A DNA stretch of 46,735 bases from Dunaliella salina (GCA_002284615.2 MU069443.1:413772-460506), one strand, 5' to 3'. Counted from the first letter of the stretch, positions 19,959 through 31,830 are shown. Notes: generated by a model from the letters alone, not told the origin. Numbers and translations are program-made.

Positions 19959-20900
19959 CTGCAGGGCAAGAGAGGGCATGCAGGAGAGCCATTTTTGGCT
20001 TAGAGAAGGGCACATGCTGTGCTGCGCACTGAGATCATGGCTGGCGGGCAAAAGCTGCAGGGTAAGAGAAGGCGTGCAGGAAAGTGATTTTCGGCTCAGA
20101 GAAAGCTCATGCAGTCCTGCGCACTGAGATCATGGTTGGTGGGCAGAAGCTGCAAGGGAACAGAGGGCGTGCAGCAGTGTGGCCTTTTGGCTCAAAGAAA
20201 GCACACGCAGTGCTGCGCACTGAGATCATGGTTGCTGGGCAGAAGCTGCAGGGCAAGAAAGGACGTGCAGGAGAGTTACTTTTGGCTTAGAGGAGAGCAC
20301 GTGCAGTGCTGCGCACTGAGATCATAGTTGGTGGGCAGAAGCAGCAGGGTAAGAAAGGACGTGCAGGAGAGTGATGTTTGGCTTAGAGAAGGGCACATGC
20401 NNNNNNNNNNNNNNNNNNNNNNNNNNNNNNNNNNNNNNNNNNNNNNNNNNNNNNNNNNNNNNNNNNNNNNNNNNNNNNNNNNNNNNNNNNNNNNNNNNNN
20501 NNNNNNNNNNNNNNNAGAAGGGCACATGCTGTGCTGCGCACTGAGATCATAGTTGGTGGGCAGAAGCAGCAGGGTAAGAAAGGACGTGCAGGAGAGTGAT
20601 GTTTGGCTTAAAGAAGGGCACATGCTGTGCTGTGCACTGAGATCATAGTTGGTGGGCAGAAGCTGCAGGGTAAGAAAGACGTGCAGGAGAGTGATGTTTG
20701 GCTTAGAGAAGGGCACATGCTGTGCTGCGCACTGAGATCTTAGTCGGTGGGCAGAAGCTGCAGGGTAAGAGAGGACATGCAGGAGAACGACCCTTGGCTT
20801 TGGTGGCAGAAGCTGCTGGAGAGAAGGGGCACTGGCTTTGGTGGGCAGAAGCTGTAGGGTAAGGGGGCTTGCAGGAGAGTCATCCTTGGCTTGGAGTTGT
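19959..20900 (-). repeat. 3' splice-site array, 96-bp units, broken by an assembly gap
   Basis: Units recur every 95-97 bases (the GATCAT landmark is at 19936, 20033, 20128, 20224, 20319, then after the gap 20544, 20640, 20735). On the minus strand each carries TTTCTTACCCTGCAG followed by CTTCTGCCCACCAACTATGA, a copy of the exon 19863-19958 start. The last unit decays near 20800-20900. A frame stays open across the array because 96 is divisible by three. Confidence 0.85.
20401..20515. other. Assembly gap (115 N)
   Basis: A run of N lies inside the 96-bp array, so the true copy number is unknown. Confidence 0.99.
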
Positions 20901-20957
20901 GGGAATGCTCCTGTGCCATGCAATATAGCGGAGCAACTGGGCTTCTTCCTGTAAGAG

Positions 20958-21145
20958 CAGGGATGGGTCATACGTCAATACCCGTATTTTCACGTATCAT
21001 TAAAATTGCTTGTATATGCGCATATCGTTAAGCTCAAACCCGTAAAATTGCGCGGATATACATGAATACGTATTTTAATGTATCGTTAAAATTACACGTA
21101 TATCCGCATTTTGTTAAGCCCAGACTCGCGTATGACCCAACCCTA
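20958..21145. mobile_element. hAT-type MITE, 188 bp, with 8-bp target duplication
   Basis: Terminal inverted repeats CAGGGATGGGTCATACG (left) and CGTATGACCCAACCCTA (right) match at 15 of 17 positions. The element is flanked on both sides by TGTAAGAG (20950-20957 and 21146-21153), a perfect 8-bp target-site duplication. An 8-bp duplication and termini of the form YARNG are hallmarks of the hAT superfamily. The interior is AT-rich and non-coding, so it is non-autonomous. Confidence 0.88.
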
Positions 21146-21194
21146 TGTAAGAGTGATATGCCTAGCAGTCATGCATTTTGACTGACGCCACCAG

Positions 21195-21510
21195 TGATGA
21201 GCAAGTACAAAGACAGTGCCATAAGCTTCAGATAGTACCCCGCTAATAATAACTTTGATTAGTGCCACTTCATTTTCTTGTTCCATACATCCAGCGCAGC
21301 ACCTGCAAAGGTAGTGCCATTAACTTAAGATAGTGCCACGCTGATAATACTTGTAACTTTAGTTAGTACCACTTCGTATCCCGGTCCCATGCATGCAGCC
21401 CAGCAACTGTAAAGATAGCTCCAACGATTCAAGGGAGTGCCAGGCCATAATAGCAAAGTCTTGAAGTAGTGCCACTTTGTATCCTGGTCCCATGCATTCG
21501 GCGCAGCAAC
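21195..21510. repeat. Three tandem copies of about 110 bp
   Basis: The block AGTGCCACTT...CCTGGTCCCATGCAT...CAGCAAC recurs three times with many substitutions. Confidence 0.7.
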
Positions 21511-22943
21511 TTCTGCGCGCATATCTTTTGTGCACTAATGTAGGGTAGGTGCAGGGAGTCAGGCCAGGCGAGGCCCAATCCTTGCATACAATTCGAAGCC
21601 CCAAATTCCCTCTGCTTGCTGTTCCCTCACAAACCATTTCCTTACCCAGTTTGACCACCTGCAGAGCGCATTTTGCTATTTCCTCACTAACAACTTGCCC
21701 ACACATTGTTTACCCTATAGGTCAGGCGCCACAACCCTGTGTGATATCCTGCCTTTTGCCAGCCAGGCCACCTCTGCCCATTTTAAGAACACCTCCTGAA
21801 AGCTAGTAAAGAAAGCAATTTTTCAGTGCTGAGCTGGTCCTATTTGGTGAACCCCGCTGCGTGCTAGATCTGCATCTTTGCGCGCTCAGCCAGCAAAACT
21901 CACCCCCTGTATGCCCTAACCCTCCAGCTGCACCCCCAAGCCTGCAGGTGGACCCCAAGATGGTCCCTCAGTGCACTGGTGGCCACCTGATGCGAGCTGC
22001 AGGGGGCCGTCCAGGGGGTGCTCCAAAGCCAGTCGAGAGGAGTGATGACGACAGGGAACGGCTTTCTATTAATATTTAGTGAAATTTTGGCGCTTCAGCG
22101 GAGTGTTGGGACGGGTCCCAGATTTCAAACGCTTATGCCTTTCAAATTTCCGCTGGCAGGCAGTCATGTGAGATAAAGGCGCTGTTTGATTTTATTTTGA
22201 AGGGACTGATGCAAAGGCTTTTCGTGGACAGGCTCAAAATTTTAAGAAATCCCGCACCTAGACTCGAATCCAAGATTTGGCTCGCATTACATTGCTTAGA
22301 ACATCGTTAAAAGTATGTTGGCTTCCTCGGATGTGTGCCCTCAAGCAAGAACTTGGGAGGAATTAGCTCCAGCAACTTTGAAGCGCAAATTTGCGGAGCC
22401 CAGCAGCTCCTCCCTGGCGCCCATCATGGCAGCCAGCGGTGTCAATGTTGATGATGACAACCCCAAGCATCGGCCAGGACAAACAGCGGGTGCGGAGGAG
22501 GCCTACCGGGGCCAGGCCAGGCGTCCCTGGTTTTGCGTGCCTGTCCGTGCAATGGAAGTCCGACCAGCATCAGGGGCCCTCCTGACAACCCAAAATCACT
22601 TGCAATATTACCAGCACGTTCCCCAAACACTTGCTGCTGCAGTCTGGGCCCAAGCAGGGTCCCTCAGAAAATGGCCAGTACCAGGGGTGACCAAGAAGTG
22701 CAGGTACGGGGCCAACCTGATGCTCCTTAATTACTGAAATATTAATAGAGAAACATCTGTTGCCCCAGAACATGCACTGGTGTACAGACCACTGACCCAA
22801 AGAAGCAACCCCCCCTACTCAGAAGTGGGTTTTTAAGTGTCCGGCAGTATATCACCCAAATTTGGAATAGGTTGTGGCGCCTGACTACAGGGCACAAATT
22901 GCTTTTTCCTCACAATCAATTTGCCAACAAATGGTCTGCACAC
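21511..22943. other. Long stretch without a supported exon
   Basis: A plus-strand frame at 22315-22737 (140 codons) and others at 21549-21806 and 21861-22079 are open, but lack recognisable motifs or good flanking splice sites. A real gene here cannot be excluded. Confidence 0.35.
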
Positions 22944-23077
22944 CTGTAGGGCACCACGGGGGGAGGGTCTTCAGGGAGCGGCCCAGCCCGGAAAACGAGA
23001 TGGGGGTCCTTCTTGGGCTTGAATGCGCCCCCAAACGCCTTCTCCTTTTGCGCAGCTTTGTACAGGTCATCCAGTTT
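22944..23077 (-). CDS. Exon of unidentified minus-strand gene (44 codons)
   Basis: From a CTTACGCAG acceptor to a GTGTGC donor the exon encodes KLDDLYKAAQKEKAFGGAFK then KKDPHLVFRAGPLPEDPPPV and VPY, phase 0 in and 2 out. GC3 is very high. Decayed copies of its acceptor and first 35 bases lie upstream near 23495-23560. The family is unknown; the Lys-rich helix followed by a Pro-rich linker gives no function. Confidence 0.62.
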
Positions 23078-23399
23078 CTGCGTAAGGCACAGACAGAGAG
23101 CATTATTGAGGCAAGGTAAATGGGCGTAGCAATACATTTTCCGCAACCATCCATGAAAAGGCCATACATGGATGACTAGCCATGGGTACTTTGGGTGTCT
23201 CAATTGGCCCACCGGGCCTATAAGAGGCTCGGCCTATTTGGGTAGGGCCTCTTTGGATACACAAATTTATTGGGTAGTTTTACGCAACTCTACACCATTT
23301 TTGGGTGAAACGAGGGTCACTGAGGGTGAGGCCCATCCACCAAATAGGCTCCCCAAACCTCGCCTAGCCTCTCCCTCGGCGAGGCTCTCCTAGGTAGAG

Positions 23400-23900
23400 C
23401 ACACCATCGAGGCAAGGTGAATGGGTGCAGCGACCGACAGGGTCAAAGCACATCTGTCAAGATGCTGCCAAGGTGCTGCTTTGTGCACGTTTACCCCTTT
23501 TGTGCAGCTTTGTACTGATCATCCACTTTCTGCATGGGTTTGCGCGATCACAGAGCACAATTTTTTTTCGGCAAGGTGAATGGGCGTAGTGATCCACTTT
23601 CTGCATCCATCCATCCGTCCATCCATCCATCCATCCAGTTTCTGTGATTATCCTATTTTTGCATGAGGCAAAGTCGCAGGGCACCATCTCAGCACATGCA
23701 GTAAACAGCACACGTGCCTCAGACATCGGTGCCGCGTCTCAAGCCAAGCAAAGACTTGGGCTGCATCAACAAGTTGGGTTCTTCTGCCTTTGCATGAGGC
23801 ACAGTCACGGAGCACACCATCGAGGCAAGGTGAATGGGAGTAGCGTTGGACAGGATGAATGCACACCTGCAAAGTGCCGCATGCTTTGTGCGCATTTGCG
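23400..23900 (-). repeat. Degenerate repeats carrying copies of the 22944-23077 acceptor
   Basis: GGCAAGGTGAATGGG recurs at about 23109, 23411, 23573 and 23826. One unit (minus strand) reads CCCATGCAGAAAGTGGATGA then CAGTACAAAGCTGCACAAAA, a clear copy of the exon start. A (CATC)n run lies at 23604-23637. Confidence 0.6.
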
Positions 23901-24715
23901 TGTCAACATATGCTACACACAGCACGACCTTGTGACACTTGTGTGCCGTGTCACATGCCAAGCACACAGACTTTGGCTGTATCATCCAGCAGCAACCTAC
24001 CTACAGCGGCAACCATGCATCAGTGTCTTTTTCATGATTTTAAATGAAGGTGCAGCTGCAACCACCCCTCCTAGGATCAGTGCATATGACTATCGCCAAG
24101 CAAGGACCATGGCTGCTATAATAAACCAGGGCCACATCTACAGCTGGCAACTTGGTTGGCTCCCACTGTGCATGTTGGCTTCAACTATGGATGCACTGGA
24201 AACCTCAGCAGCATAGGTTTTGTGGTGGGGTGGGAAAGGAATCTGTGTCTGATCATGCTGAGAAACTTGGGTCTTCATTCTCTCCATTTGCTGACGTTGG
24301 TGACCCAGCTCCTGGTCCATTCATGCCCATTGCTTCAAGCCTTCAAAAAGTCTTTATAACATTTCTCCTTGGGCTCTACAAACTTGTCATGGGTCCCATC
24401 ACAACTCCTGGTCCACTCATAACTATTACAAATCAGAGATAGGTTGCGCCAGAGCTTAGAACTGTCTTCCCGAGCTCTCTCTTGATCCAGTCGCATTGTC
24501 ATATTACATTGGCCGCTACATGCATCAAGCAAGATTCGTCCTTCTGTTTCCCTTTCGTTTGTGAAGGTGGTTTCTTTGCAAGTGATTTGTGCCAGTGGTT
24601 TCTTTACCAGTGTTTCTTTGCAAGATATTTGTGGAGAAACAACAATCTCGCACGCCATACTTGAGGGCGCTGGCAGGACTTGTCCCTAGGTGCAGCCCCA
24701 AGATGAGGGGCAGGT

Positions 24716-24860
24716 TGACAGATTCAGGCCCTGACCACCAACGAGCAATTCAACTTTCACATGAAGTCCATGCCCATACCATCGAGTATGTCCACAGACT
24801 TGCAACTGCTGAGCGTGCTATTGAAAAAAGAACTCCTCTGACAGTCAGATTCTGGAGCTG
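24716..24860 (+). pseudogene. Distant LINE C-terminal domain relic
   Basis: The translation RAIQLSHEVHAHTIEYVHRL then ATAERAIEKRTPL parallels the C-terminal helical domain of copies A to F (KTARELHYHAVKSLTKIHNT). It is more diverged and probably belongs to a related element. Confidence 0.4.
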
Positions 24861-26040
24861 GTTGCTGCTGGTAATCCTCCAGATCCCCCTTAGATTTCCC
24901 TCTTCCTTGGATACATGGCGAAGGTGACTCACGGCTCTTGTGAGCCAAAGTGTCCCTTTTTTCTGCATTGATGCAGGGAGACTTTTCACTGACTACAAAG
25001 TTTTTCCATTTTCTTTTCTTTTCTTCGGTTGCCAAGACAGGCAACAAATCATGCTGCAGCCAGAGATGTTAAACCTAGAGTCCATACACCGTGCAGAGCA
25101 TTGATTCACGTCCATGTGCAAGCACAATTGAAGATGTATTAGAACACCTGTTTGCACAAGCATGCGCGTAAATTGACACTAAGGAGGACAGGCGCAAGCT
25201 GCACAGGGCGCACTGGACATCAACAGGAACACATTTTGGTAGGAAGGGGAAAATTGAGACTCGATGGCAATCTTTTAAAAGGGCAACAAAGCACTCTCAA
25301 ATTCTTTCACCATAAGTGTACACACAGGCAAACTCACATTGGGTGCATAGATGGAGCCGTAGTACAGGGGCACAGAAATGGACTGTGCTTGCGTCATCTG
25401 CATGCAGTAATGTGGAGAGGTGGACAGAAATTTTCATGCCATAAATGTGCGTCAATGTGGAGAGAGGGACCGTCATATTCACAAAGGGGGCTACCTGAGG
25501 CCCCAAATTAGGTGTTTATGCATGCTCCTTGCATATGTCTCCTGTAACGGGCACATTTGGTTCCTGTGGTAGCCTGCTTCCTGTCTATAGCACAAGAGCT
25601 TGTGTTTTGCTAGTAGTGCGAGAAGCATGCCAAATCAGCTGCGGTGTGAACCCCAGTTTTCACCACCAAAACTCCACATCTGACCACCCACTGCACCAAA
25701 TTGGGTGATTTTTAGTGAATTGCAATCCTTGTACCAAAAAAATCATCATTGCAAAAAACGGAGTGGGAAGGTTCAGTGGTTGGTGTTGTATGGCAATTTC
25801 AGCCATTTTCCCATAAAAAGCAGCGAACTAGGGTTTACCTGCCCCATGTGGCTTTAGCCCAGCCTACCTAAGCACACAGGGCGAGGTACACAAATATGAG
25901 CATATGCTCAGGTAGCTTATAATGCCAGCTACACTCTAGAGCTAAAATTGTCCCAATCAGGTGAAGTGGCTCTGAGTGGGCATCTTTAATTGCAGAAAAG
26001 GAGCATATTTAGGGATTTGCTCAGATAGCCCTCTCTGTCA
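24861..26040. other. Stretch without a supported exon
   Basis: No splice-flanked coding block was found. The part at 25660-25840 is similar to 45130-45290, so it is probably a dispersed repeat. Confidence 0.35.
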
Positions 26041-26043
26041 TTT

Positions 26044-26400
26044 TTATACCATCTGCATGCGCCAATGTGGAGAGAAGGGCATCGGCATGCCATCGACACA
26101 GGTTAACATGGAGAGATGGACTGCCATCTACATGCGTCAATGTAAAGGTATGGACTGTCCTTGAATTATCTGCATGCGCCAATGTGGAGAGAAGGGCAGT
26201 CATCGGCATGCCATCTACATGCGTCCATGTGGAGAGATGGACTGCCATCTGTATGCGTCAGTGAAAAGAGATGGACCGTCCCTGCATCACTAGCATGCAG
26301 CAATGTGGAGAAAAGATGAGTCATCTACACGTGTTCATGTGGAGAGATGGACTGCCATCTTTGTGCATCAATATTAAGAGATGGACCGTCTCAGCATCCA
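26044..26400. repeat. Tandem repeat of about 42-46 bp
   Basis: ATGTGGAGAGATGGACTGCC and CATCTGCATGCGCCA blocks alternate some eight times with substitutions. Confidence 0.8.
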
Positions 26401-26777
26401 AGATGCAAGCATCCATTGTCTTTGGTGATGCCCCTGCTAGCTTGCAAATCACGGAACCTTACCTTCATGAGCGCGACATCTGGCATGCACACACTTACCT
26501 TTCACTTTAGGTTTAAGGTTAAGTGTGTGGACAGATGATTTGCGGTTTCAATGTGTAAAAAGGCAGGCGTTTACATGTTTAGGCTCCCATGCATGTTTTC
26601 ATGGCAGCGTCACTCTCTCCAACATGCATTTTTTGGCTTGGCAGCCTCTCGACCAGCAATGTCACTTCCTCAATCATGCATTTGTTGGCTGGACAGCTTC
26701 AAATCAATTCCAGCTCCCTAAGTATTCCTCAGGCACAAATGCATGCTCAGACAACTTTCCACACACTTACGCTCTAG

Positions 26778-27280
26778 CAGAGCCTTTCTGCAGAGCCACT
26801 GGCCACCCTAGCAAAACCTTTCAGCAAAGCCTGTCCGCAGAGCCACTGGCCTTCCTAGCAGATCCTTTCAGCAGAGCCTCTTAGCAGAGCCATTGGCCGC
26901 CCTGGCAGAGCTTTTTGGCAGGGCCTTTCCGCAGAGCCACTAGCCACCCTAGCAAAACCTTTCAGCAAAGCCTTTTAGCAGAGCCACTGGCTGCCCTAGC
27001 AGAGCCTCACAGCAGAGCCTCTTAGCAGAGCCACTGGCCGCCCTAGCAGAGCTTTTTGACAGGGCCTTTCCACATAGCCACTGGCCACCCTAGCAAATCT
27101 TTTCAGTAGAGCCTCTTAGCAGAGCCACTGGCTGCCCTAGCAGAGCCTTACAGCAAAGCCTCTTAGCAGAGCCACTGGCCTTCCTAGAAGATCCTTCCAA
27201 CAGGGCTTTTCCGCAGAGCCACTGGCTGCTCTAGCAGAGCTCTTCAGCAGAGCCTTTTGGCAGAGGCACTGGCCGTCCAA
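26778..27280. repeat. 47-bp tandem repeat, about 11 copies
   Basis: The landmark GCAGAGCCACTGGCC recurs at about 26796, 26838, 26886, 26933, 26980, 27028, 27076, 27122, 27169, 27215 and 27262. Confidence 0.9.
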
Positions 27281-27354
27281 AACAGTGTATGGTTCATGCC
27301 CTGTGCTTCACTTTCAATTCCAATTCAAACCCAACTCTTTGTTCCCTGCAAAAG

Positions 27355-27399
27355 CGCACCTCTTTGCACCTCGAAAAGCTAATCATGGACCAAGCACAG
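27355..27399 (+). CDS. Candidate 15-codon exon (plus strand)
   Basis: After a GTTCCCTGCAAAAG acceptor the frame reads RTSLHLEKLIMDQAQ and ends at CAG before GTGATC. The exon end plus donor (GACCAAGCACAG then GT) is repeated downstream at 27505 and in decayed form further on, as seen at other exons here. It is short and lies on the strand opposite the main exon chain, so it is weak evidence for a gene. Confidence 0.3.
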
Positions 27400-27800
27400 G
27401 TGATCTCGTCCACCATCTGGGATGCCTGCATGAGTGTCAAAAAAGGGACCAGAACAGCTGAGCAAAGACACAAGTGAGCATAGCCCAAGTGCAGATGATC
27501 GGACCAAGCACAGGTAATCTTGTGCGCGAACACGGGATGCCTGCATGAGTGCCAAAAAGGGACCAAGCACAAGTGACCAAAAAACAGAGTCATCAAAACC
27601 CAAAACAATGCAAGCAGGAGCATCAAGTGCGGCATGTTTGACCACCCAAACGCCTGCATAAGTGCCAAAGAGGGACCAGGCGTAGGTGACCGAAGGCACA
27701 GGTGACCATAGCCCCTAAGTGCAGATGATCATGGTTCAAGCACAGGTGGCATATCCCCCGCTGGGGATGCCTGCGTGGGAGCAAAGAAGAAAGGCGTGCA
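27400..27800 (+). repeat. Repeats containing copies of a donor-like junction
   Basis: GGACCAAGCACAGGT or a close variant recurs at 27386, 27501, 27568, 27674 and 27735 with TGGGATGCCTGCATGAGTG(T/C)C between. Confidence 0.65.
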
Positions 27801-27899
27801 GGATCATAAACTGCACTACTGGTGATCGCCAAATCAACAATAAATAATACGTCATGCAAAAGAGGGCGAGCAGTAGCACCGAGGTTTGCACCAGAGGGG

Positions 27900-29140
27900 T
27901 GTCGCCAGTGTGTGGGAACTTCGAACGCCCAAAAACATACCTTTGCCAGGATGTATAAATATCAAACCTGGCACACTATTTCCTTAAATCACATTTCCTA
28001 AAATTTTCATCTTTGTACATGCCGGTGGTGGTGATCTACGCCAGATCACAGGTTAACAGGAGATTTCAAAAATTTTGAAAAAAATATATGACTAGCGGAT
28101 ATTAAGTCGGGCATCGAAAAACTACCCACGTGCGTCTAGAGGGATTATTTCAGCTCTTTTAAAGGTGAAACCAATGCAAGCCAGAACAGCGCTCACCTTC
28201 GCATCCTCCAGTGATCCAAAGATTTTTTAATAGTTCTACTCGTTTTTGGAAATGTATCCGCGGGACAAAAGTTCAAAATGTGTCCCTGGGAGTACTTTGC
28301 GGAAAAAACTAAGATTGTTCCACGAAGTGCAAGAAAGCAGCCAGATTCTGCACAATTATTTCTTCTAAAATTACATTTAAATATTTGAATTTTTGGAGGT
28401 GTGATTTAAGGCCGTCAGTGGCCCAGGGGAATTTTCGATCATGCCAGGCACACCCCAGCCTAGCCAGCCCTCCGATTGGCCCCATTTCTTTTCCAATGGC
28501 ATTCGCAATATTTTTCAACAATTAATTGGTGTTTGTATTTCCGCGATGGGGGAGGTGGCGTGTCCTCATTTTTGGCCCTGGGAGGGGGAGGCGAATCTCT
28601 TCACCGGGCACCTGCTGGTACAAAACGTACCCATAAAATGTACTTATTACTCCCATGCTCAGGAGCTGAAAAGGAGGCTAACAGGTGTTACATTTGCAAG
28701 CACCTACCACCTTCCCCTCCCTTCCGCACCCCTCTGGGTTTGCACTGGTGATCACCAAAACAATCACCATTCAATCCAAATCGAATCCAGAAGAGTGACC
28801 CACACAGGGGACCACTTATGCTAAGGTGGCCAGCACAGCGGAGCCCCTGGTTGAGTTGTTTGCATTTATTGGCACTAGCAGGTATTGCCCTTCTCAGTCA
28901 TTGGTGTAGGCAAATTTTGCCCTTTGGTACATGCGATAAGGGCATTATTTGTAAATACAGTGTTGACTAGGTGCGGCGATAGCTCCGTTTCAATGGCATG
29001 CTTTTATAACTTAGTGCATGAGAAATATTGGCGATGCGTACGAGGTGAAGGGCTGCTAGCACCGCTTGTGATGCGCCCATAAGTGCAACACACAATTGAG
29101 GAGCCAAGCAAATTGCGGAAGGCATGCTTGCTGGTGGAGA
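27900..29140. other. AT-rich stretch, no supported gene
   Basis: A 127-codon plus-strand frame at 28441-28824 has no motif and no splice context. GAACGCCCAAAA at 27930 also occurs at 38418, hinting at a dispersed repeat. Confidence 0.35.
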
Positions 29141-29142
29141 TA

Positions 29143-29144
<2 letters not shown>

Positions 29145-29201
<57 letters not shown>

Positions 29202-29202
29202 T
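29145..29202. repeat. (TG)n(AG)n microsatellite
   Basis: About 20 TG units run directly into AG units. Confidence 0.95.
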
Positions 29203-29424
29203 ATACAACTATTCTGTGAGCTGTATGTACCATACAGCCCTACTCCTGTTCTTCTCAGAAGGGAAGACAGGGACAGACGTCTCAGTGTAACGGTGGTTGT
29301 TTGTGAGAAAACACCCCCAAAAAATATGTGAAGTACCACGAAGTCGTCCATGATGTGCAAACGTCTTTGCTGACCATCATCTGAGGGGTGTCAAAGGTAC
29401 ATATTCGATGCGCAATATGGAAGA

Positions 29425-29482
29425 GAGTAGTATTAGTTGTAGTAGTAGCAGCAGTAGTAGTGGTAGTGGTGGTAGTAGTGAA
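29425..29482. repeat. (GTA)n-rich microsatellite
   Basis: Imperfect GTAGTA and GGTAGTG units. Confidence 0.85.
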
Positions 29483-29540
29483 TCAGAACAATAACCGGTG
29501 CCTACAATACTCAGATCAGAGGTGTACACTGTTCCCCCAC

Positions 29541-29613
29541 CTTGTGCTCAGAGGATGGCATGGTCTTTGTGTCGGCAATGTCTAGGCGGTAGGACACGTT
29601 CAACTCAACGTAC
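29541..29613 (-). CDS. Exon of unidentified minus-strand gene (24 codons)
   Basis: From GTACACAG to a GTGGGG donor, with one leading base, the exon encodes YVELNVSYRLDIADTKTMPS and SEHK. The leading G completes a Leu codon with the TT left by 32242-32324, so the two are phase-compatible neighbours. The strand-rich character (YVELNVSYRLDI) hints at a beta-sandwich fold, no more. Confidence 0.55.
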
Positions 29614-29763
29614 CTGTGTACAATGGAACAGCCACGTAATGGGGAGAATCAAAGAAGGAAACAAAGTGCTGTAAAAGGAGCTGGATCTGATCATTGTAAT
29701 GCGAATCTTATCACCATAGCACTGCCGCTGAAGATGCCCTCAGCCTTTCCTGCTTTTTATGCG

Positions 29764-29793
29764 CTGCTGCTGCTGCTGCTGCTGCTGCTGTTT
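29764..29793. repeat. (CTG)n microsatellite
   Basis: Nine CTG units in a row. Confidence 0.9.
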
Positions 29794-30008
29794 TGAAGCA
29801 GGTTCTGAGCATGGCCTGGTCCTTGTAGCTTCCTTGGCTAGCCTGTGACTTGTGGCTTTAGCTTACGTGGCTTTATTCTTAGTTTTGGCTTACTTGGCTT
29901 ACTTGGCTTCAGCTTACTTGGCTAGCCTGAGACTCGTGGCTTTCATGAAACCAATATGCCATGAGGAGGTGGACTCGAGCATGGGAATGCAACTCTGATC
30001 ATAGTCCT

Positions 30009-30062
30009 CAGGATAGGATAGGATAGGATAGGATAGGAGAGGAGAGGAGAGGAGAGGAGAGA
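30009..30062. repeat. (GGATA)n then (GGAGA)n microsatellite
   Basis: Five-base units switch from AGGATA-type to AGGAGA-type mid-run, a small record of a point change spreading through the array. Confidence 0.9.
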
Positions 30063-30210
30063 TTAGGATAGGGTTACATTGCTGGAACTGCCTACAAGGT
30101 CAGCTCAGCTGTGGCAAACAGGTGCCTGAGACCAAACCAGGCCGGTTTTGTGCACAAATGTCAGCACAAATAACAACCTCAGGTAGGAACAAGATTGGCC
30201 CAAGGATGCT

Positions 30211-30395
30211 TGGCCTTAAAAGCATGGATGCGGGTTGCAGATGCTTGGTCTCAGGAGCATTGATGCAGGTTGCAGATGCTTGGCCTCAAGAGCATTGATG
30301 CAGGTTGCAGATGCTTGGCTTCAAAAGCATGATGCAGGTTGCAGATGCATGGCCTCAAGAGCATTGATGCAAGATGCAGATGCTGGGCCTCAAGA
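30211..30395. repeat. 42-bp tandem repeat, about four copies
   Basis: The unit is GGTTGCAGATGCTTGGCCTC then AAGAGCATTGATGCA, with one copy missing a base. Confidence 0.88.
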
Positions 30396-30989
30396 GGATG
30401 ATGGAAAGAGTGCGACAGCCACAGCTCCAAATAAGTAGGCTTAGTCAATTCCATATAAAGACACCGTATATTTCAACTTTTTGGCAGGAAAAATACAGTT
30501 TACATGGTGTACAATATGAAATCGGCCAACCCTACAAATAAGGGTTAGCTGCCGCACAAGCCTCTGAAGGAACCTGACAGGCCATGAAGGCATCGGCTTG
30601 GGAAAAAGCTTCACTGGACACCAACCCACGTGCATGAAGGAAACATCAAACAGTCTGCGCTGACATCTGACTTGAAAGCATCCAAGTTTGCAGGATCACG
30701 CTCGATTGAAGGTGCTGACTCAACTTTGCCAGGCTTCTTTTCTTAAAAGCCATGCCATTTCACTTGGCACTACAAACAAACACTTCTACCTTGACAGATG
30801 GGGACAGTCAGATGACATCAAGCCCCTTTCATGCATGCTCTATTTTTTTTGAGAAACAAAACCCACCAGAATGGAAATCAGGCTCCTTTACTTCATGCTC
30901 AGGGTTTCCTGTTCATCAATCCCAGGGATTCTTGTTCACCATGCTCAGGCATTTTGACTCATCACGCTTGTGCCTTTCTTTTTTTCCAT

Positions 30990-31830
30990 GTCCAGGCTCC
31001 TGTTCATCTGCATGGTTCCTCGGAATGGCAATCTCCTTGCATCATCTGCATCACCTGCAATGTTCCTTGGAATGGCGAAGGCCTTGCAAGAGACTAATCC
31101 CAATCTGCATCCCTGGCTTACTGGAAAACAAAGCATGCTGCCTTTGAGGTCGCACCGAGTCAAAACAATGGCTCCTGGGATGGCAAAGGCCTTGCCAGAG
31201 ACTTATCCTAATTTGCATCCCGGGCTTACTTACTTGAGGCATGCAGTCCTTGAGGTTGTACTAAGATCAGGAAAAATGTTGCTGGAATGGCAAAAGCTTT
31301 GCAAGGGATTCCCAATCTGCATCCCTGGCTTACTTGATATTTAAGCATGCTGTCTTTGAGTCACACCAAATAAAGAATTGGCTCCTAGAATGGCAAAAGC
31401 TTTGCAAGGGATTCNNNNNNNNNNNNNNNNNNNNNNNNNNNNNNNNNNNNNNNNNNNNNNNNNNNNNNNNNNNNNNNNNNNNNNNNNNNNNNNNNNNNNN
31501 NNNNNNNNNNNNNNNNNNNNNNNNNNNNNNNNNNNNNNNNNNNNNNNNNNNNNNNNNNNNNNNNNNNNNNNNNNNNNNNNNNNNNNNNNTGCAAGGGATT
31601 CTCAATCTACATCCCTGGCTTACTTGATATTTAAGCATGCTGTCTTTGAGTCACACCAAATAAAGAATTGGCTCCTAGAATGGCTAAGGTCTCGCAAGAG
31701 ACTAATCCCAATCGGCATCTCCGGCTTACTCGATGTCAAAGCATGCTGTCTTTGAAGTCGTACTACAACACAAAAATGCTTACTTGGTGTCAAAACATGC
31801 AGTCCCTCAGGTCATACCAAGAACCAAAAA
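30990..31830. repeat. Tandem repeat of about 105 bp, broken by an assembly gap
   Basis: Units contain GGAATGGCAAAAGCTTTGCA...ATCTGCATCCCTGGCTTACT...AAGCATGCTGTCTTTGAG. At least seven copies flank the gap. Confidence 0.85.
31415..31589. other. Assembly gap (175 N)
   Basis: The gap lies within the 105-bp array. The sequence on both sides is nearly identical (GCAAGGGATTC), so copies may be collapsed. Confidence 0.99.

Noticed and set aside
20276..20971. 231-codon minus-strand open frame
   Set aside because: It runs through the 96-bp array and across the N gap. It is open because the unit is a multiple of three, and only the last unit border (19863-19958) looks like a real exon.
22262..22275. 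ACTCGAATCC, similar to a tRNA B box
   Set aside because: There is no matching A box or cloverleaf around it.
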